Source of the DNA: Aquicella lusitana
GTDB taxonomy: Bacteria; Pseudomonadota; Gammaproteobacteria; DSM-16500
Direction: 5' to 3'
NCBI RefSeq assembly: GCF_902459475.1
Contig: NZ_LR699114.1
Span: 992,001 to 1,056,000, forward strand
DNA length: 64,000 bases
In this document: in pieces, positions 18,059 through 27,527 of the stretch
Layout: each line of letters begins with the position of its first letter
Numbering within the stretch: position 1 is the first letter of the stretch
Position numbers and translations under genes: made by a program
Notes under the pieces: generated by a model
What the model saw: only the letters and a program-made list of their open reading frames with translations
What the model was told of the DNA's origin: nothing
Database searches by the model: none

Positions 18059-18577
18059 ATGTTGCCTCAACGTTTAATTGAAAGTTTAGTCGGTTTGTTT
18101 TTATTGTTTGCTATCATTGCATTGACGGTACTGGCTTTTAAAGTCAGTGGTCTGACCAGTCTTTTTCCTTCAAAAACCTATACTGTTATCGCTTCTTTTG
18201 ACGATATTGGCGGCCTTAAAGTTCGTTCTTCTGTTAAAATAGGTGGAGTACAGATAGGTGAAGTTTCTGACATTACCCTTGATCCTGTTACTTTCAGGGC
18301 GATAGTGAAGATGCGCATTGAAGACCAGTTCAATGATATTCCGGATGATTCCTCTGCAGGTATTTTTACTGCTGGATTATTAGGCGACAATTATATTTCC
18401 ATCACGCCAATGTATAGTAAAACTTTCCTGAAAGAGGGCAGTCAGATCGAAATAACACGCTCTGCGATGGTGCTCGAAAAACTGATCGGCCAGCTTATCT
18501 ACAAGATCGGAAACAGCGGAACCGATGGAACCAAACAAAATACTACAGGAAACGGAGACCAACATGCGAATCAATAA
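18059..18577 (+). CDS. mlaD: phospholipid-binding MCE protein MlaD
   Basis: MlaD is anchored by one N-terminal helix in the inner membrane and forms a hexameric MCE ring on MlaE. The 172-residue protein shows the helix LVGLFLLFAIIALTVLAF, then the MCE domain (YTVIASFDDIGGLKVRSSVK, IGGVQIGEV) and the region that lines the pore, GLLGDNYISITP. I place the start at ATG 18059, nine bases after AGGGGAA; an ATG at 18050 abuts that ribosome-binding site and is less likely. The 3' end overlaps the first bases of mlaC. Confidence 0.95.
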   Translation: MLPQRLIESLVGLFLLFAIIALTVLAFKVSGLTSLFPSKTYTVIASFDDIGGLKVRSSVKIGGVQIGEVSDITLDPVTFRAIVKMRIEDQFNDIPDDSSAGIFTAGLLGDNYISITPMYSKTFLKEGSQIEITRSAMVLEKLIGQLIYKIGNSGTDGTKQNTTGNGDQHANQ

Positions 18578-19196
18578 ACTTGTTGCCACTTTTTTACTCG
18601 TTTCATTGGGATGGCTAGTCTCGATGAATGCTTATGCGCAGTCGCGTGCAGTTCAAAGCGATCCCGTGGCGCTGCTGCAATACATTGCAAATAACATGAT
18701 TGCAGGTTTAAAAGCGAATAAGGCTACGCTTAAGACCAAACCGCAAATCGTTTTTCGTCTGGCCAACCGCTATGTCGTGCCTTACGCAGACCTGCCCGAA
18801 ATGTCAAGGCGTGTGCTGCCTCCGCAAATATGGAACAGTGCAACACCGTCTCAACGCATGCAGTTCCAAAAAGAGTTTACTACCACACTGATTCGTACTT
18901 ACGCTTCTGCCTTAACGTCTTATCAAGACCAGACGGTACAGTTTTACCCTATTCGCGGCGGTTATCAGGGATTGCGTACTGTGGAAGTGAGAAGTGAAAT
19001 TACCGGTTCTGAAACACAACCCATCCAGGTAACTTATCGTCTGATGCGTGTCGGCAGTGTATGGCGTTTGTATGATCTTTCCGTGGAAGGAGTTAGTATG
19101 CTTGAAAGCTTTAGATCTCAATATGCCGAGATTTTATCAAGCGGCTCGATGGAACAGCTTTTACAACGCATGTCGCAGCACAATCGCGGACGCTAA
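18564..19196 (+). CDS. mlaC: periplasmic phospholipid carrier MlaC
   Basis: MlaC ferries phospholipid between MlaA in the outer membrane and MlaFEDB. The 210-residue protein has a cleavable signal peptide (hydrophobic core FLLVSLGWLVSMNAYAQ) and the Ttg2 domain: YVVPYADLPEMSRRVLP, QRMQFQKEFTTTLIRTYASAL and V-Y-D-L-S-V-E-G-V-S near the C-terminus (here LYDLSVEGVSM). The start at 18564 has GGAG upstream and lies within the end of mlaD; an in-frame ATG at 18525 would hide the signal peptide. MlaA is not found in this window. Confidence 0.95.
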   Translation: MRINKLVATFLLVSLGWLVSMNAYAQSRAVQSDPVALLQYIANNMIAGLKANKATLKTKPQIVFRLANRYVVPYADLPEMSRRVLPPQIWNSATPSQRMQFQKEFTTTLIRTYASALTSYQDQTVQFYPIRGGYQGLRTVEVRSEITGSETQPIQVTYRLMRVGSVWRLYDLSVEGVSMLESFRSQYAEILSSGSMEQLLQRMSQHNRGR

Positions 19197-19201
19197 TCGT
19201 T

Positions 19202-19516
19202 ATGGAAAAAAAAATCGCTGACATTCGCATGCAAGGTAACGAGGTTCTCGTTTTGGGAAACCTTAGCTTTTATAATGTTATGTCAGTGTATGAAAAGAGT
19301 TTATCTCAACTGGATGCCTGCCCTGAGCTGAATTTTAATTTTTCAGAGCTTAAATCAAGTGATAGCTCAGGGCTTGCGTTAATCATGGAATGGATCAGGC
19401 TCGCCAAACAGCGCAATAAGCCTATACGGTTTTCGCATCTTTCCGATGATTTACTATCAATCGCAAGCGTTTCTGGCCTCATCAAACTGATTCCCAAGGC
19501 GGAAACAAAAGCTTGA
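19202..19516 (+). CDS. mlaB: STAS-domain protein MlaB
   Basis: The 104-residue cytosolic protein is a single STAS domain and would bind MlaF to regulate the transporter's activity. Visible features are a first strand NEVLVLGNLSFYNVM, the NFNFSELKSSDSSGLALIMEW segment where anti-sigma-factor antagonists carry their D-S-S/T-G motif, and a closing helix before LIKLIPKA. It starts five bases after mlaC stops. The call depends on both the domain and being the fifth gene of the mla operon. Confidence 0.9.
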   Translation: MEKKIADIRMQGNEVLVLGNLSFYNVMSVYEKSLSQLDACPELNFNFSELKSSDSSGLALIMEWIRLAKQRNKPIRFSHLSDDLLSIASVSGLIKLIPKAETKA

Positions 19517-19549
19517 TCGTTATGCATACACTCTTTGAGGGAAAATAGC

Positions 19550-19840
19550 ATGATAGAAAAATCTCAAGATGAATCCATTGCTGATGCAATTAATACGATT
19601 ACCGAGAAACTGGGTTCACTCCTATTGCAGGAATTTTTGAAGTTACCCCAAGACTTGCAGATCAATCTTGTTTTAATAAAATCAGCACAACTGTTGTTAG
19701 CAAATATTCTTTGTCAGGTCGCGGCTAATAACGAGGAGCTGGAGAAAATCGCCGATGATCAGGGTGCTGAAATGAAAGAACTTACCTATACCTGTGCGGT
19801 GACAGGGTTTTCGAATAAGTTCGACATTAACAAGCATTAA
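19550..19840 (+). CDS. small acidic helical protein downstream of mlaB, unknown
   Basis: The 96-residue protein has no recognised family. It is predicted mostly helical, acidic, with a central leucine-rich stretch (LQINLVLIKSAQLLLANILC) and a C-terminal strand-like part with a single additional cysteine. The ATG at 19550 has GAGGG upstream; an in-frame TTG at 19535 is less likely. It follows mlaB by 33 bp and is probably in the same transcript, where E. coli has the BolA-like ibaG; it does not look like BolA. It may be a lineage-specific addition. Confidence 0.65.
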   Translation: MIEKSQDESIADAINTITEKLGSLLLQEFLKLPQDLQINLVLIKSAQLLLANILCQVAANNEELEKIADDQGAEMKELTYTCAVTGFSNKFDINKH

Positions 19841-19891
19841 AAAATTCTATTGCACAAGGTTTGATATCGTATACAAGTAAATAAACAAATC

Positions 19892-21430
19892 CTATATTTC
19901 TGGCAAGTAGTTGTCGTTTTTCTTCGTTGAAAGTCGAATGTTTTTCAGAGAGAAGGCGGCGATAAACATCGCGCTCACGGCTAATGATATACAAATAACG
20001 ATTATCCAGGTGAACCCAAAAACGAATGCTTTTTGCGTAACGAAAGCCATTTGCTTTGCAACGGCTGTGGGGAATGCGTCAAATAATGAAGTTAAAGCTT
20101 GTGCTCCTGATGCGGTGTTGTGGACAAGATTGGCTTGTATTGGCGTTAATGTTAGTTTTGATGCGGCGAGTAATTGCGTCAATTTAAGTTTGCTCAAAGT
20201 GTTTAACAATGCGCTCGAGAGGGTGATGCCAGCTGAAGCGCCTGCAAATGCCATCGTGAACAGCATACCGGTTACCAGGGCGGATTGATCAGGCGGTGCT
20301 ATTTGCAAGACGGCGAAATTGGTGGTGGGGAAATGAATAGCATAAGCAATCCCGAATAACATGAGTGAGACAATCAAAAAGACCATGGAGTGGGCTTGAG
20401 CTGCACCGATTAATCCTATTAATGACAAGGCAAGAATAAAACAACTGCTAATGATTAAAGATCTTAGGGAAAAATAATTCATTAAGTGTCCGGAAAATGG
20501 CGAGAATATTCCCAGAAGAATGGTTGCGGTTAATAATAAGAATCCAGCCTTGTCTGCGCTGAATCCCAAGATATTTTGCATATATAAGCTGATAAAAAAC
20601 ATAAAGACAAAGAACACGTATTGAGCGCAGGTTCTAAGCGAAATGATGCCTATCAAGGCTTTGTGTGTTAATAAATCCAGATGAATCAGAGGATGCTGGC
20701 TTCTGGTTTCAATGATAATAAAAATGCTTAATAAAATGAGAGTGAGAAGGAATAATCCCCAAAATTCAACCGACACTATTCCCCATTGAGGAATTTTGTT
20801 CAATGTCATTAACAGACAGAATAAGCCTGCAGAAAGCGTAATAATGCCTGGAAAATCAATTCGTACTGATTTTTTTTCGGTCGTTTCGGGGACTAAGATA
20901 AGCGCCATCAGGATGGCGAATAATCCGATTGGGATGTTTATGAAAAAAACCCATCGCCAGTTGAGGGAGGAGATTAATAGCCCGCCGACTGTGGGGCCAA
21001 TGGCCATGGATACCCCTGTTGTTCCTGTTAAAAATCCCAGTGCTAATCCCTTTTGTCTTTGATCAAAGATTAAATAAACCAGCGCCGTTGTAATAGGCAC
21101 AACCATCGCTATGCCTATCCCTTGACCTACTCGGCTCATGATTAATAATAGGGCGGTTGAAGCAAGTCCTGCGAGAGCAGAAGAAATAACGAAAATGAGT
21201 GTGCCAATAATAAATAGGCGGCGATGTCCATACATATCACCCAGGCGGCCGCCAATGGCCATCAATGAAGCCGAGCATAATGTATAGGCGGTGATCACCC
21301 ACTGTAATGTTCCCAAATTAGTATTAAGATCATTCGCAATGGGTGCCAAGGCCACGTTAACAGCGGTAAAATCAATCCACATCAGCGACCAATCCAGGCA
21401 GATCGTAAAAAGAATTAACCATTTTTTCAT
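19892..21430 (-). CDS. MFS drug-resistance transporter, DHA2 (EmrB/QacA) type
   Basis: The 512-residue protein has about fourteen membrane segments and the DHA2 motifs: DFTAVNVALAPIANDL in helix 1, the motif A loop GRLGDMYGHRRLFIIG between helices 2 and 3, motif C-like GTTGVSMAIGPTVGGLL with WRWVFFINIPIG in helix 5/6. Such proteins expel drugs, dyes or fatty acids using the proton gradient. There is no adjacent EmrA-type membrane-fusion gene or TetR-type regulator, so substrate and regulation are unknown. It converges with the mla operon, with 51 bp between. Confidence 0.9.
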   Translation of the reverse strand: MKKWLILFTICLDWSLMWIDFTAVNVALAPIANDLNTNLGTLQWVITAYTLCSASLMAIGGRLGDMYGHRRLFIIGTLIFVISSALAGLASTALLLIMSRVGQGIGIAMVVPITTALVYLIFDQRQKGLALGFLTGTTGVSMAIGPTVGGLLISSLNWRWVFFINIPIGLFAILMALILVPETTEKKSVRIDFPGIITLSAGLFCLLMTLNKIPQWGIVSVEFWGLFLLTLILLSIFIIIETRSQHPLIHLDLLTHKALIGIISLRTCAQYVFFVFMFFISLYMQNILGFSADKAGFLLLTATILLGIFSPFSGHLMNYFSLRSLIISSCFILALSLIGLIGAAQAHSMVFLIVSLMLFGIAYAIHFPTTNFAVLQIAPPDQSALVTGMLFTMAFAGASAGITLSSALLNTLSKLKLTQLLAASKLTLTPIQANLVHNTASGAQALTSLFDAFPTAVAKQMAFVTQKAFVFGFTWIIVICISLAVSAMFIAAFSLKNIRLSTKKNDNYLPEI

Positions 21431-21610
21431 AAGATATTTATCTGTTATTAAAGGCTAGATAACAATTTATCCCATGCGCTCTCTATAGTGCAAAGGAAAA
21501 GATTCGCTTAATGGAAATACGTGCTGGAGATGTTGCTTAGAGAAACCTTATTGACCGAAGTGGCACAGAACGAGCGCTTCAAATTGATAGGTTAACTGGC
21601 ACTCCCTTAT

Positions 21611-23038
21611 TTAACCCGTTTCCTTTTTCAAGGTGTATTGGCGAAAAAAAACTTTAATTTTCGCTGGGAGATCAAGTTTCTTAATAAGGTAAAAAAACAA
21701 AAATAACCAGATAGAAGAATAGACAACAAAAAAGTCAGTCACATGGTGGCTTCCCTCGCTGACGAGAGGTATACACTGCGCGATAATGACAAAGCCCAGA
21801 ACGAACATCGACAGAATCTGCGCATACGGATAGAATTTTGCCTGGTAGCGCAGAATGCTTGTTCCGCCATGCTGTGGCAAATATTTCCTGCGGAATTGGT
21901 AATGACTTAAGGCGATACCAAACCAAGCAATAAAACCGGAAAGTGAGGATATCTGTACTAGATAACCAAAAAGCACACCATTGCCAACGATAGAGGAAAC
22001 AAAAACCAGCGAGCCGATCAGTGCTGTTGCTATCAGTGCGGCCGTGGGGATCGCATACGGATTGACTTTACTGAAAACGTTGGGCGCTTGCTTGGTTTTC
22101 CCGAGATACCACAAAATGCGGGTTGCTGAATACATGCTAGCATTCGCTGCGGAAAGTACAGCGACGAGAATAACAAAATTAATCAGGTCTGCTGCATAGC
22201 GTGAAGTGTAGCGGCTAAATATCAGTGTATAAGGACTCATACTGACATTATCCTGATAGCTTAAACGTGGATCGTTGTAAGCGATCAACAGGGTGATAAT
22301 GCCAATGGATAATACGTAAAACAAGGTTAAGCGCCAGAACACATATTTGATCGAGCGGGGAATAGATGTTTCGGGATTTTGCGCTTCACCCGATGCAACG
22401 CCAATCAACTCCGTTCCCTGGAAGGAAAATCCTGCAAAAAGAAACACAGCAATAAACCCGAATGCACCTTGATGGAAAGGAGCATCACCAACTTTCCAGT
22501 GCTGAATGCCAAATTGAGGCTGCTGAAATAAGGTAAATAAACCAAGAACAATAAAAATAAGAATGACAGATACTTTGACAAATGACATCAGATATTCAAT
22601 TTCGCCGAATAACCGGACTGAAAAAATATTACAAAGAAAAATACCGGCAAAGAATACAATGGAGAAGAGGATGCTATTTACTTGGGGAAACCAATATCCC
22701 ATGATTAACGAAGCGGCGGAAATTTCAGCGGCAATCGTGATGGCCCAATTTAGCCAGTAATTATAGCCCATTGCCGTACCAAAGGATCTGCCTACGTATT
22801 GAGAGGAATACTCACAAAAAGTACCTGAAGTCGGTTTGAATACACTCATTTCAGCAAGGCTGGTCATTAAAAAGTAAACGATAATGGCCATCAAACTATA
22901 AGCGAGCAGGGCGCCGCCGGGGCCACCAATGGAAATGGCATACCCACTTGCTAAAAAAATCCCGGTGCCAATCGATCCGCCTATGGCAATCATATTAAGA
23001 TGCCGGGTTTGCAACCCGCGTGAAAGCTCAGTACTCAT
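21611..23038 (-). CDS. amino-acid permease (AAT/APC family, LysP-like)
   Basis: The 475-residue protein has twelve predicted membrane segments and the amino acid transporter N-terminus RGLQTRHLNMIAIGGSIGTG, then P-x-S-G-T-F and the FSFQGTELIGVASGEAQNPE motif. This is the proton-coupled AAT group, which includes LysP, GabP, AroP and others; lysine permease is the closest in feel, but the substrate cannot be decided by reading. It is a single gene with 180 bp and 277 bp non-coding DNA on its two sides, in which no other gene is visible. Confidence 0.88.
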   Translation of the reverse strand: MSTELSRGLQTRHLNMIAIGGSIGTGIFLASGYAISIGGPGGALLAYSLMAIIVYFLMTSLAEMSVFKPTSGTFCEYSSQYVGRSFGTAMGYNYWLNWAITIAAEISAASLIMGYWFPQVNSILFSIVFFAGIFLCNIFSVRLFGEIEYLMSFVKVSVILIFIVLGLFTLFQQPQFGIQHWKVGDAPFHQGAFGFIAVFLFAGFSFQGTELIGVASGEAQNPETSIPRSIKYVFWRLTLFYVLSIGIITLLIAYNDPRLSYQDNVSMSPYTLIFSRYTSRYAADLINFVILVAVLSAANASMYSATRILWYLGKTKQAPNVFSKVNPYAIPTAALIATALIGSLVFVSSIVGNGVLFGYLVQISSLSGFIAWFGIALSHYQFRRKYLPQHGGTSILRYQAKFYPYAQILSMFVLGFVIIAQCIPLVSEGSHHVTDFFVVYSSIWLFLFFYLIKKLDLPAKIKVFFRQYTLKKETG

Positions 23039-23315
23039 AGTGTGAATCCATACGCGCTGTGTCGGTATTTAAGTATTAGATTAGTTATACCGTTGAAATA
23101 TTAAGGATCTATTAATATGCGGCCATTGCTTCTTGGCCATCAAACCTTTATCGACTCTACTTCAGATTGATGTCAGTCGCAATCGAAAAATGGGTAGTAA
23201 AAACAGTGTTTACTATTTATGATCCAATGGCTCTACCCTAAGGAAAATAATTTTTAAAAATTCATTCGCAGATATCATTTCTGCAACTTGGTGCCATCCC
23301 TATGAACTGACAAAT

Positions 23316-24692
23316 TTAAGCCTCTTCTTTGTTGATTACCAAAAAGATCGCACTGGGTCCGCGCAATACATTCAGCAATAATGGCTTGTCTGTCTTGGCA
23401 ACAGCCATTTTAAGTTCGTCAATATTTTTGACTTTCTGCTGATTCACGGAGGTGATCACATCACCAGCTCGTAAGTCGGAATGCCAGGCATTACTGTCTT
23501 GTTCAACGGACACAACCAATACGCCAAGCACATTGCCATGAATGGGGCTTAACAGGCTGAAATCCTTTAATCCCACGCCATATAAAAAGGGATTGGCGCG
23601 TTCAATGAACTGTTTGCGTTTTTTAGGATCGGAAAGCTGTACGTTTATCGTCATATGTTTTTTGTGACGAATGATGTCAATATTCGTTTTGGAATCCACA
23701 CGCAAAAATCCGATGGTGTTCACCACATCGCTCGCGTTTTTGATAGGACTGCCATTGACGGCTGTGATGATATCACCGATCTCAATGCCTGCTTGCTGGG
23801 CGGGGGAATCCGGTAAAACTTGCGTGACGGCGGCGCCTTTTTCAATCTCAAGATTGAATGCATTGGCGAGTTCCGGCGTGATATCCTGTGCGCCAATACC
23901 CAATACACCGCGTTTAACATTGCCGTATTCGATCAGCTGATCCATCACACTTTTGGCCATGTTGACCGGGATGGCAAAGCCAATGCCGATACTGCCGCGA
24001 TCTGGCGAAAGAATAGCTGTGTTGATGCCGACCAGCTCACCTTGCATATTAATCAGCGCGCCACCCGAATTGCCCGGGTTGATAGGCGCATCCGTTTGAA
24101 TAAAGTTTTCATAACCTTCTATGCCTAGGGTGGTACGACCCAGCGCACTGACAATGCCGGAGGTAACGGTTTGATTGAGCAGGCCAAAAGGGTTACCGAT
24201 CGCAGCAACAAAATCACCTACTTTCAGCTTGTTTGAATCCGCGATAGGTACTGCTATCAGGTTTTTGGCTTTTATCTGCAGCAAAGCGATATCGGAAGGC
24301 TTGTCGAGCCCGATGATTTTGCCGGTATAGTGGCGGCCATCGCTTAACGTCACTGTGACAGACTGGGCATCGTTAATAACGTGGGCATTGGTAAGAATAT
24401 ATCCTTTTTGTGCATCAACAATGACTCCGGACGCAACCGAAGTAAACGTGCCAGGCAACGCCTGTTCACCTTCCGCGCCTTTGCTGCGCCGCTGTTTTTG
24501 AATCTCGCGTAGTGTTTCAAAATCTGTGACCTTGATAAGCGCTTTAACGCTCACCACGGCGGGCAGGACTTTTTGCAGCATTGGTGCAAGGCTGGTATCG
24601 ATTGGCGTAGCCGAAAAGCTGGCCGTGCTCATGACCGGAACACAGGCAAGGAAAAAGAAGAAACTCAAGATAGCATGTCCAAGTCTTTTCAT
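23316..24692 (-). CDS. degQ: periplasmic serine protease DegP/DegQ (HtrA family)
   Basis: The 458-residue protein is a periplasmic protein-quality-control protease. It has a signal peptide (to about residue 28), a trypsin-like domain with His104 (TNAHVIND), Asp134 (SDIALLQI) and Ser209 (INPGNSGGAL), and two PDZ domains (about 265-350 and 375-455). The Q-linker between residues 60 and 82 is short, closer to DegQ than DegP. In intracellular pathogens HtrA proteins help resist stress in the vacuole. It stands alone with its own upstream region; no sigma-E consensus was confidently seen. Confidence 0.94.
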   Translation of the reverse strand: MKRLGHAILSFFFFLACVPVMSTASFSATPIDTSLAPMLQKVLPAVVSVKALIKVTDFETLREIQKQRRSKGAEGEQALPGTFTSVASGVIVDAQKGYILTNAHVINDAQSVTVTLSDGRHYTGKIIGLDKPSDIALLQIKAKNLIAVPIADSNKLKVGDFVAAIGNPFGLLNQTVTSGIVSALGRTTLGIEGYENFIQTDAPINPGNSGGALINMQGELVGINTAILSPDRGSIGIGFAIPVNMAKSVMDQLIEYGNVKRGVLGIGAQDITPELANAFNLEIEKGAAVTQVLPDSPAQQAGIEIGDIITAVNGSPIKNASDVVNTIGFLRVDSKTNIDIIRHKKHMTINVQLSDPKKRKQFIERANPFLYGVGLKDFSLLSPIHGNVLGVLVVSVEQDSNAWHSDLRAGDVITSVNQQKVKNIDELKMAVAKTDKPLLLNVLRGPSAIFLVINKEEA

Positions 24693-24860
24693 ACGACGTT
24701 CTCTCTCAATGATGCGGTTTTATTAAAGATCGCCAGTTAACTTGATCTTTTTTCTAGGATTTCCACAACCCGTTATACTAGCATGTCTTATGGAGTATGT
24801 GTCGATTTTTTTCTCTTGGCAACCCTGCAGATGAATGGGTTGTCGCAGCGTAAAAGCAGT

Positions 24861-25577
24861 TTACAGACGCCATATCAGGCTGGCCATGCGGCCTGTTTTG
24901 CCTTTGTCTCGGCGGTAGGAAAAGAATAAATCCGCCTGCGTGTAAGTGCAAAAGTCTCCCCCATAAATCTGGGTAACGCCCTGATGGCGAAGCCGTATCC
25001 GGGCGAGTGTATAGAGATCAGCCAGCCATTTTCCCGGCCGTTGGGGCAGGAAGGCCGCCGCTGACTCAGGGTGTTTTTGTACAAAGGCATCATACACGTC
25101 CTGACCCACTTCAAATTTTTGAGGGCCAATAGCGGGGCCAAGCCAAACTAGCAGGTCGGCCGCTGGCTGCCGCATGGCTTTCAGGGTCGCCTCGATGATA
25201 CCGCTTGCAAGGCCTCGCCAACCGGCATGAATTGCGGCGACATGCGAGCCCTGTTTATTACAGACAAGCACAGGCAGACAATCCGCAGTCAGAATAGCGC
25301 ATACCTGTCCTGGTTGGTCGGTGAAAGTAGCATCAGCCTCTTTTTTACTGTTTTCTGGCGTTGCCGCAATAGCGACATTGCTGTGCGTCTGCGTTATCCA
25401 GACAGGTTCACTGGGCAATTGTAATAAGGTTTTTAACCGTTGATTTTCATTCTCGCTGCCGGCATAAAAACCAGGATGCATATCATGATAAGGTTGGCGC
25501 TCGCCCCAGCTGTCACGTACTGTTGTATAAGCTTTTACAGAGGCAGGAACAGGCCAGTCGGGCTGTATAAACTTCAT
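24861..25577 (-). CDS. pgeF: peptidoglycan editing factor PgeF (YfiH family)
   Basis: The 238-residue protein belongs to the YfiH/DUF152 family: CAILTADCLPVLVCN supplies the conserved cysteine and AAIHAGWRGLASGI the conserved histidine of the metal site, with the first histidine in WITQTHSNVA. In E. coli the enzyme removes wrongly incorporated L-Ser from peptidoglycan precursors; family members also show oxidoreductase or adenosine deaminase activity. It overlaps rluD by four bases (ATGA), the rluD-yfiH order known from many gammaproteobacteria. Confidence 0.93.
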   Translation of the reverse strand: MKFIQPDWPVPASVKAYTTVRDSWGERQPYHDMHPGFYAGSENENQRLKTLLQLPSEPVWITQTHSNVAIAATPENSKKEADATFTDQPGQVCAILTADCLPVLVCNKQGSHVAAIHAGWRGLASGIIEATLKAMRQPAADLLVWLGPAIGPQKFEVGQDVYDAFVQKHPESAAAFLPQRPGKWLADLYTLARIRLRHQGVTQIYGGDFCTYTQADLFFSYRRDKGKTGRMASLIWRL

Positions 25578-26524
25578 TGGCGACTCCTCTTCATATCTTC
25601 TCTCAATGCGCTGATTAACGCCTTCATATCACTCGGTAACTCAATTTCCCACCGTATAAATTCACCTGTTTCCGGGTGGGTCAGGCCTAATGCGTAAGCA
25701 TGGAGTGCCTGGCGCTTAAATTGACGTAGTTGTTGAATGAGTTCGGGCTGCATGCCTTTGGCTAGTTGCACACGTCCGCCATAAGTGGCATCACCTACAA
25801 TGGGATGATGAATATGCGCCATGTGAACTCGAATCTGGTGGGTGCGACCGGTTTCCAGTCGCAGCTTAAGGCGGGTGTGTGCGCGGAATTTTTCAGCGAC
25901 CCGATAATGGGTAACGGATTGCTTCCCTGACTCTGTCACCGCCATGCGTTTACGCTGGAGGCCGTGGCGGCCAATAGGTGCATCTACCGTCCCGCCGCTG
26001 ATCAATGTGCCCCATACGATCGCCTGGTATTCTCTTAGCAGCGTACGTTTTTTGAGCTGATGTGACAAATCTTTTAACGCTGCAGGCGTTTTAGCGATTA
26101 CCAGTAGACCTGATGTATCCTTGTCCAGACGATGCAAGATACCCGCGCGCGGCAAGGCCTGTAAGGCAGGGGCATGATGCAGTAGCGCATTTAAGAGCGT
26201 ACGATCTGCGTTCCCCGCGCCGGGATGAACGACGAGTCCGGCAGGTTTGTTAATCACAATGAGTGCTTCATCTTCATAAACAATGGAGAGTGGGATTGCC
26301 TGAGCTTCCCATACGGGTTGTGGCTTGATCACCACTTCTACCGATATCATTTCACCGCCTTTCACGCGTGTTTTGGCTTTGACAGGCTGGCCATTCATCA
26401 GGATGGTCCCTGCCTCAATCCATTCTTTTATTTGTGTGCGCGAAAAATCAGGCAGCAACTTGGCTAAAGTCTGATCGAGTCTCTCATCTTTATGTGTTTC
26501 TGGAATAATAAGGGTCTGTTTCAT
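25574..26524 (-). CDS. rluD: 23S rRNA pseudouridine synthase RluD
   Basis: RluD makes pseudouridines 1911, 1915 and 1917 in helix 69 of 23S rRNA. The 316-residue form begins with an S4-like RNA-binding domain (ERLDQTLAKLLPDFSRTQIK) and continues with the RsuA/RluA catalytic domain, whose motif GILHRLDKDTSGLLV holds the catalytic aspartate (about residue 134). I start at 26524; the frame is open to an ATG at 26563, which has no family counterpart. Divergent from bamD, the conserved bamD/rluD arrangement. Confidence 0.95.
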   Translation of the reverse strand: MKQTLIIPETHKDERLDQTLAKLLPDFSRTQIKEWIEAGTILMNGQPVKAKTRVKGGEMISVEVVIKPQPVWEAQAIPLSIVYEDEALIVINKPAGLVVHPGAGNADRTLLNALLHHAPALQALPRAGILHRLDKDTSGLLVIAKTPAALKDLSHQLKKRTLLREYQAIVWGTLISGGTVDAPIGRHGLQRKRMAVTESGKQSVTHYRVAEKFRAHTRLKLRLETGRTHQIRVHMAHIHHPIVGDATYGGRVQLAKGMQPELIQQLRQFKRQALHAYALGLTHPETGEFIRWEIELPSDMKALISALREDMKRSRQ

Positions 26525-26644
26525 AACTTCGTGAATGATGACAGAATTTAGTTTACAATGCACCTCTTTAAGGAGACAGTGGCCGATATACCGTGGTCAT
26601 AAGATACCAGAATAAAAAATTTTAGTGTCGTAGGTGCTTTATTC

Positions 26645-27412
26645 ATGAAAAGAATTCTCAGTTTGCTATGCTTGACAGGCGTAACAGTGGCCTTGCTTGC
26701 TTCGTGCTCGACGGCGACCGATCCTTCCGAAGCTTATAAAGACGAAACCCCGCAGCAAATTTTTCAATATGGCAAATCCGCTTTGCAAAATAAAAGCTAT
26801 GGCGAAGCGATCAAGCGTTTTGAAGCGCTGGATGTGCAGTATCCTTTTGGCCCGCAAACAGAGCAGGCGCAGCTTTATCTTATCTATGCCTATTACATGA
26901 AAGAAGAATATGCGCTAGCACAAGCGGAGGCGGATCGCTTTATACGCATACATCCTGCCAATCCGAATGTTGATTATGCTTACTACATGAGAGGACTCTC
27001 AAGTTATTATCAGAACATGGGTTTTCTTGAGCGCTTTTTCTCTGTTGATCTTGCGACACGCGATTTGACCCAAATTCAGAAATCATATAATGATTTTAAT
27101 GAACTGGTCACGCGATTCCCCAATAGCAGATACACACCCGCTGCCTATCAATATCTAATTTATCTGCGCAATGTGATGGCGAATCATGAGCTGCAGATTG
27201 CGCAATATTATTATAGCCGTAAGGCTTATGTGGCTGCAGTCAATCGCGCAAGCAGTGTGGTTGCCCACTATCAGGGCGCGCCTGCCGTAGTAGATGCGCT
27301 TATCGTGATGGCGAAAGCCTATAACAAACTGGGGATGACTAAACTCGAGCAAGATACGCTGACTGTGCTGCGGTATAATTACCCGAATGTTACGGTAGAC
27401 ATGGGTTCATAA
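26645..27412 (+). CDS. bamD: outer-membrane assembly lipoprotein BamD
   Basis: BamD is the essential lipoprotein partner of BamA in the machine that inserts outer-membrane beta-barrel proteins. The 255-residue protein has a lipoprotein signal (lipobox L-L-A-S-C with Cys near residue 21), then tetratricopeptide-like repeats beginning TPQQIFQYGKSALQNKSYGEAI, and the conserved NPNVDYAYYMRGLSSY and DVQYPFGPQTEQAQL segments. Length matches E. coli BamD. It is divergent from rluD and followed by a stem-loop at 27482-27502. Confidence 0.95.
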   Translation: MKRILSLLCLTGVTVALLASCSTATDPSEAYKDETPQQIFQYGKSALQNKSYGEAIKRFEALDVQYPFGPQTEQAQLYLIYAYYMKEEYALAQAEADRFIRIHPANPNVDYAYYMRGLSSYYQNMGFLERFFSVDLATRDLTQIQKSYNDFNELVTRFPNSRYTPAAYQYLIYLRNVMANHELQIAQYYYSRKAYVAAVNRASSVVAHYQGAPAVVDALIVMAKAYNKLGMTKLEQDTLTVLRYNYPNVTVDMGS

Positions 27413-27481
27413 CGTAAGAAGATCAAAAAAAAAACAGTTATCAATCGTTAAGCGGTTTTAAATCGTTTCCTCATGCCGTCG

Positions 27482-27502
27482 TCCCGCTGCTAGTCAGCGG
27501 GA
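27482..27502. terminator. stem-loop between bamD and F-box/kinase gene
   Basis: TCCCGCTG pairs perfectly with CAGCGGGA over a five-base loop (CTAGT) in the gap between two convergent genes. There is no clear T-run, so it is a probable rather than certain terminator. Confidence 0.5.
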
Positions 27503-27527
27503 GCGATGCTTACAAGCTTACAATAAG

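Noticed and set aside
23039-23315. A small RNA or gene in the 277-bp gap before the amino-acid permease
   Set aside because: No convincing hairpin with T-run, start codon with ribosome-binding site or conserved motif was seen.
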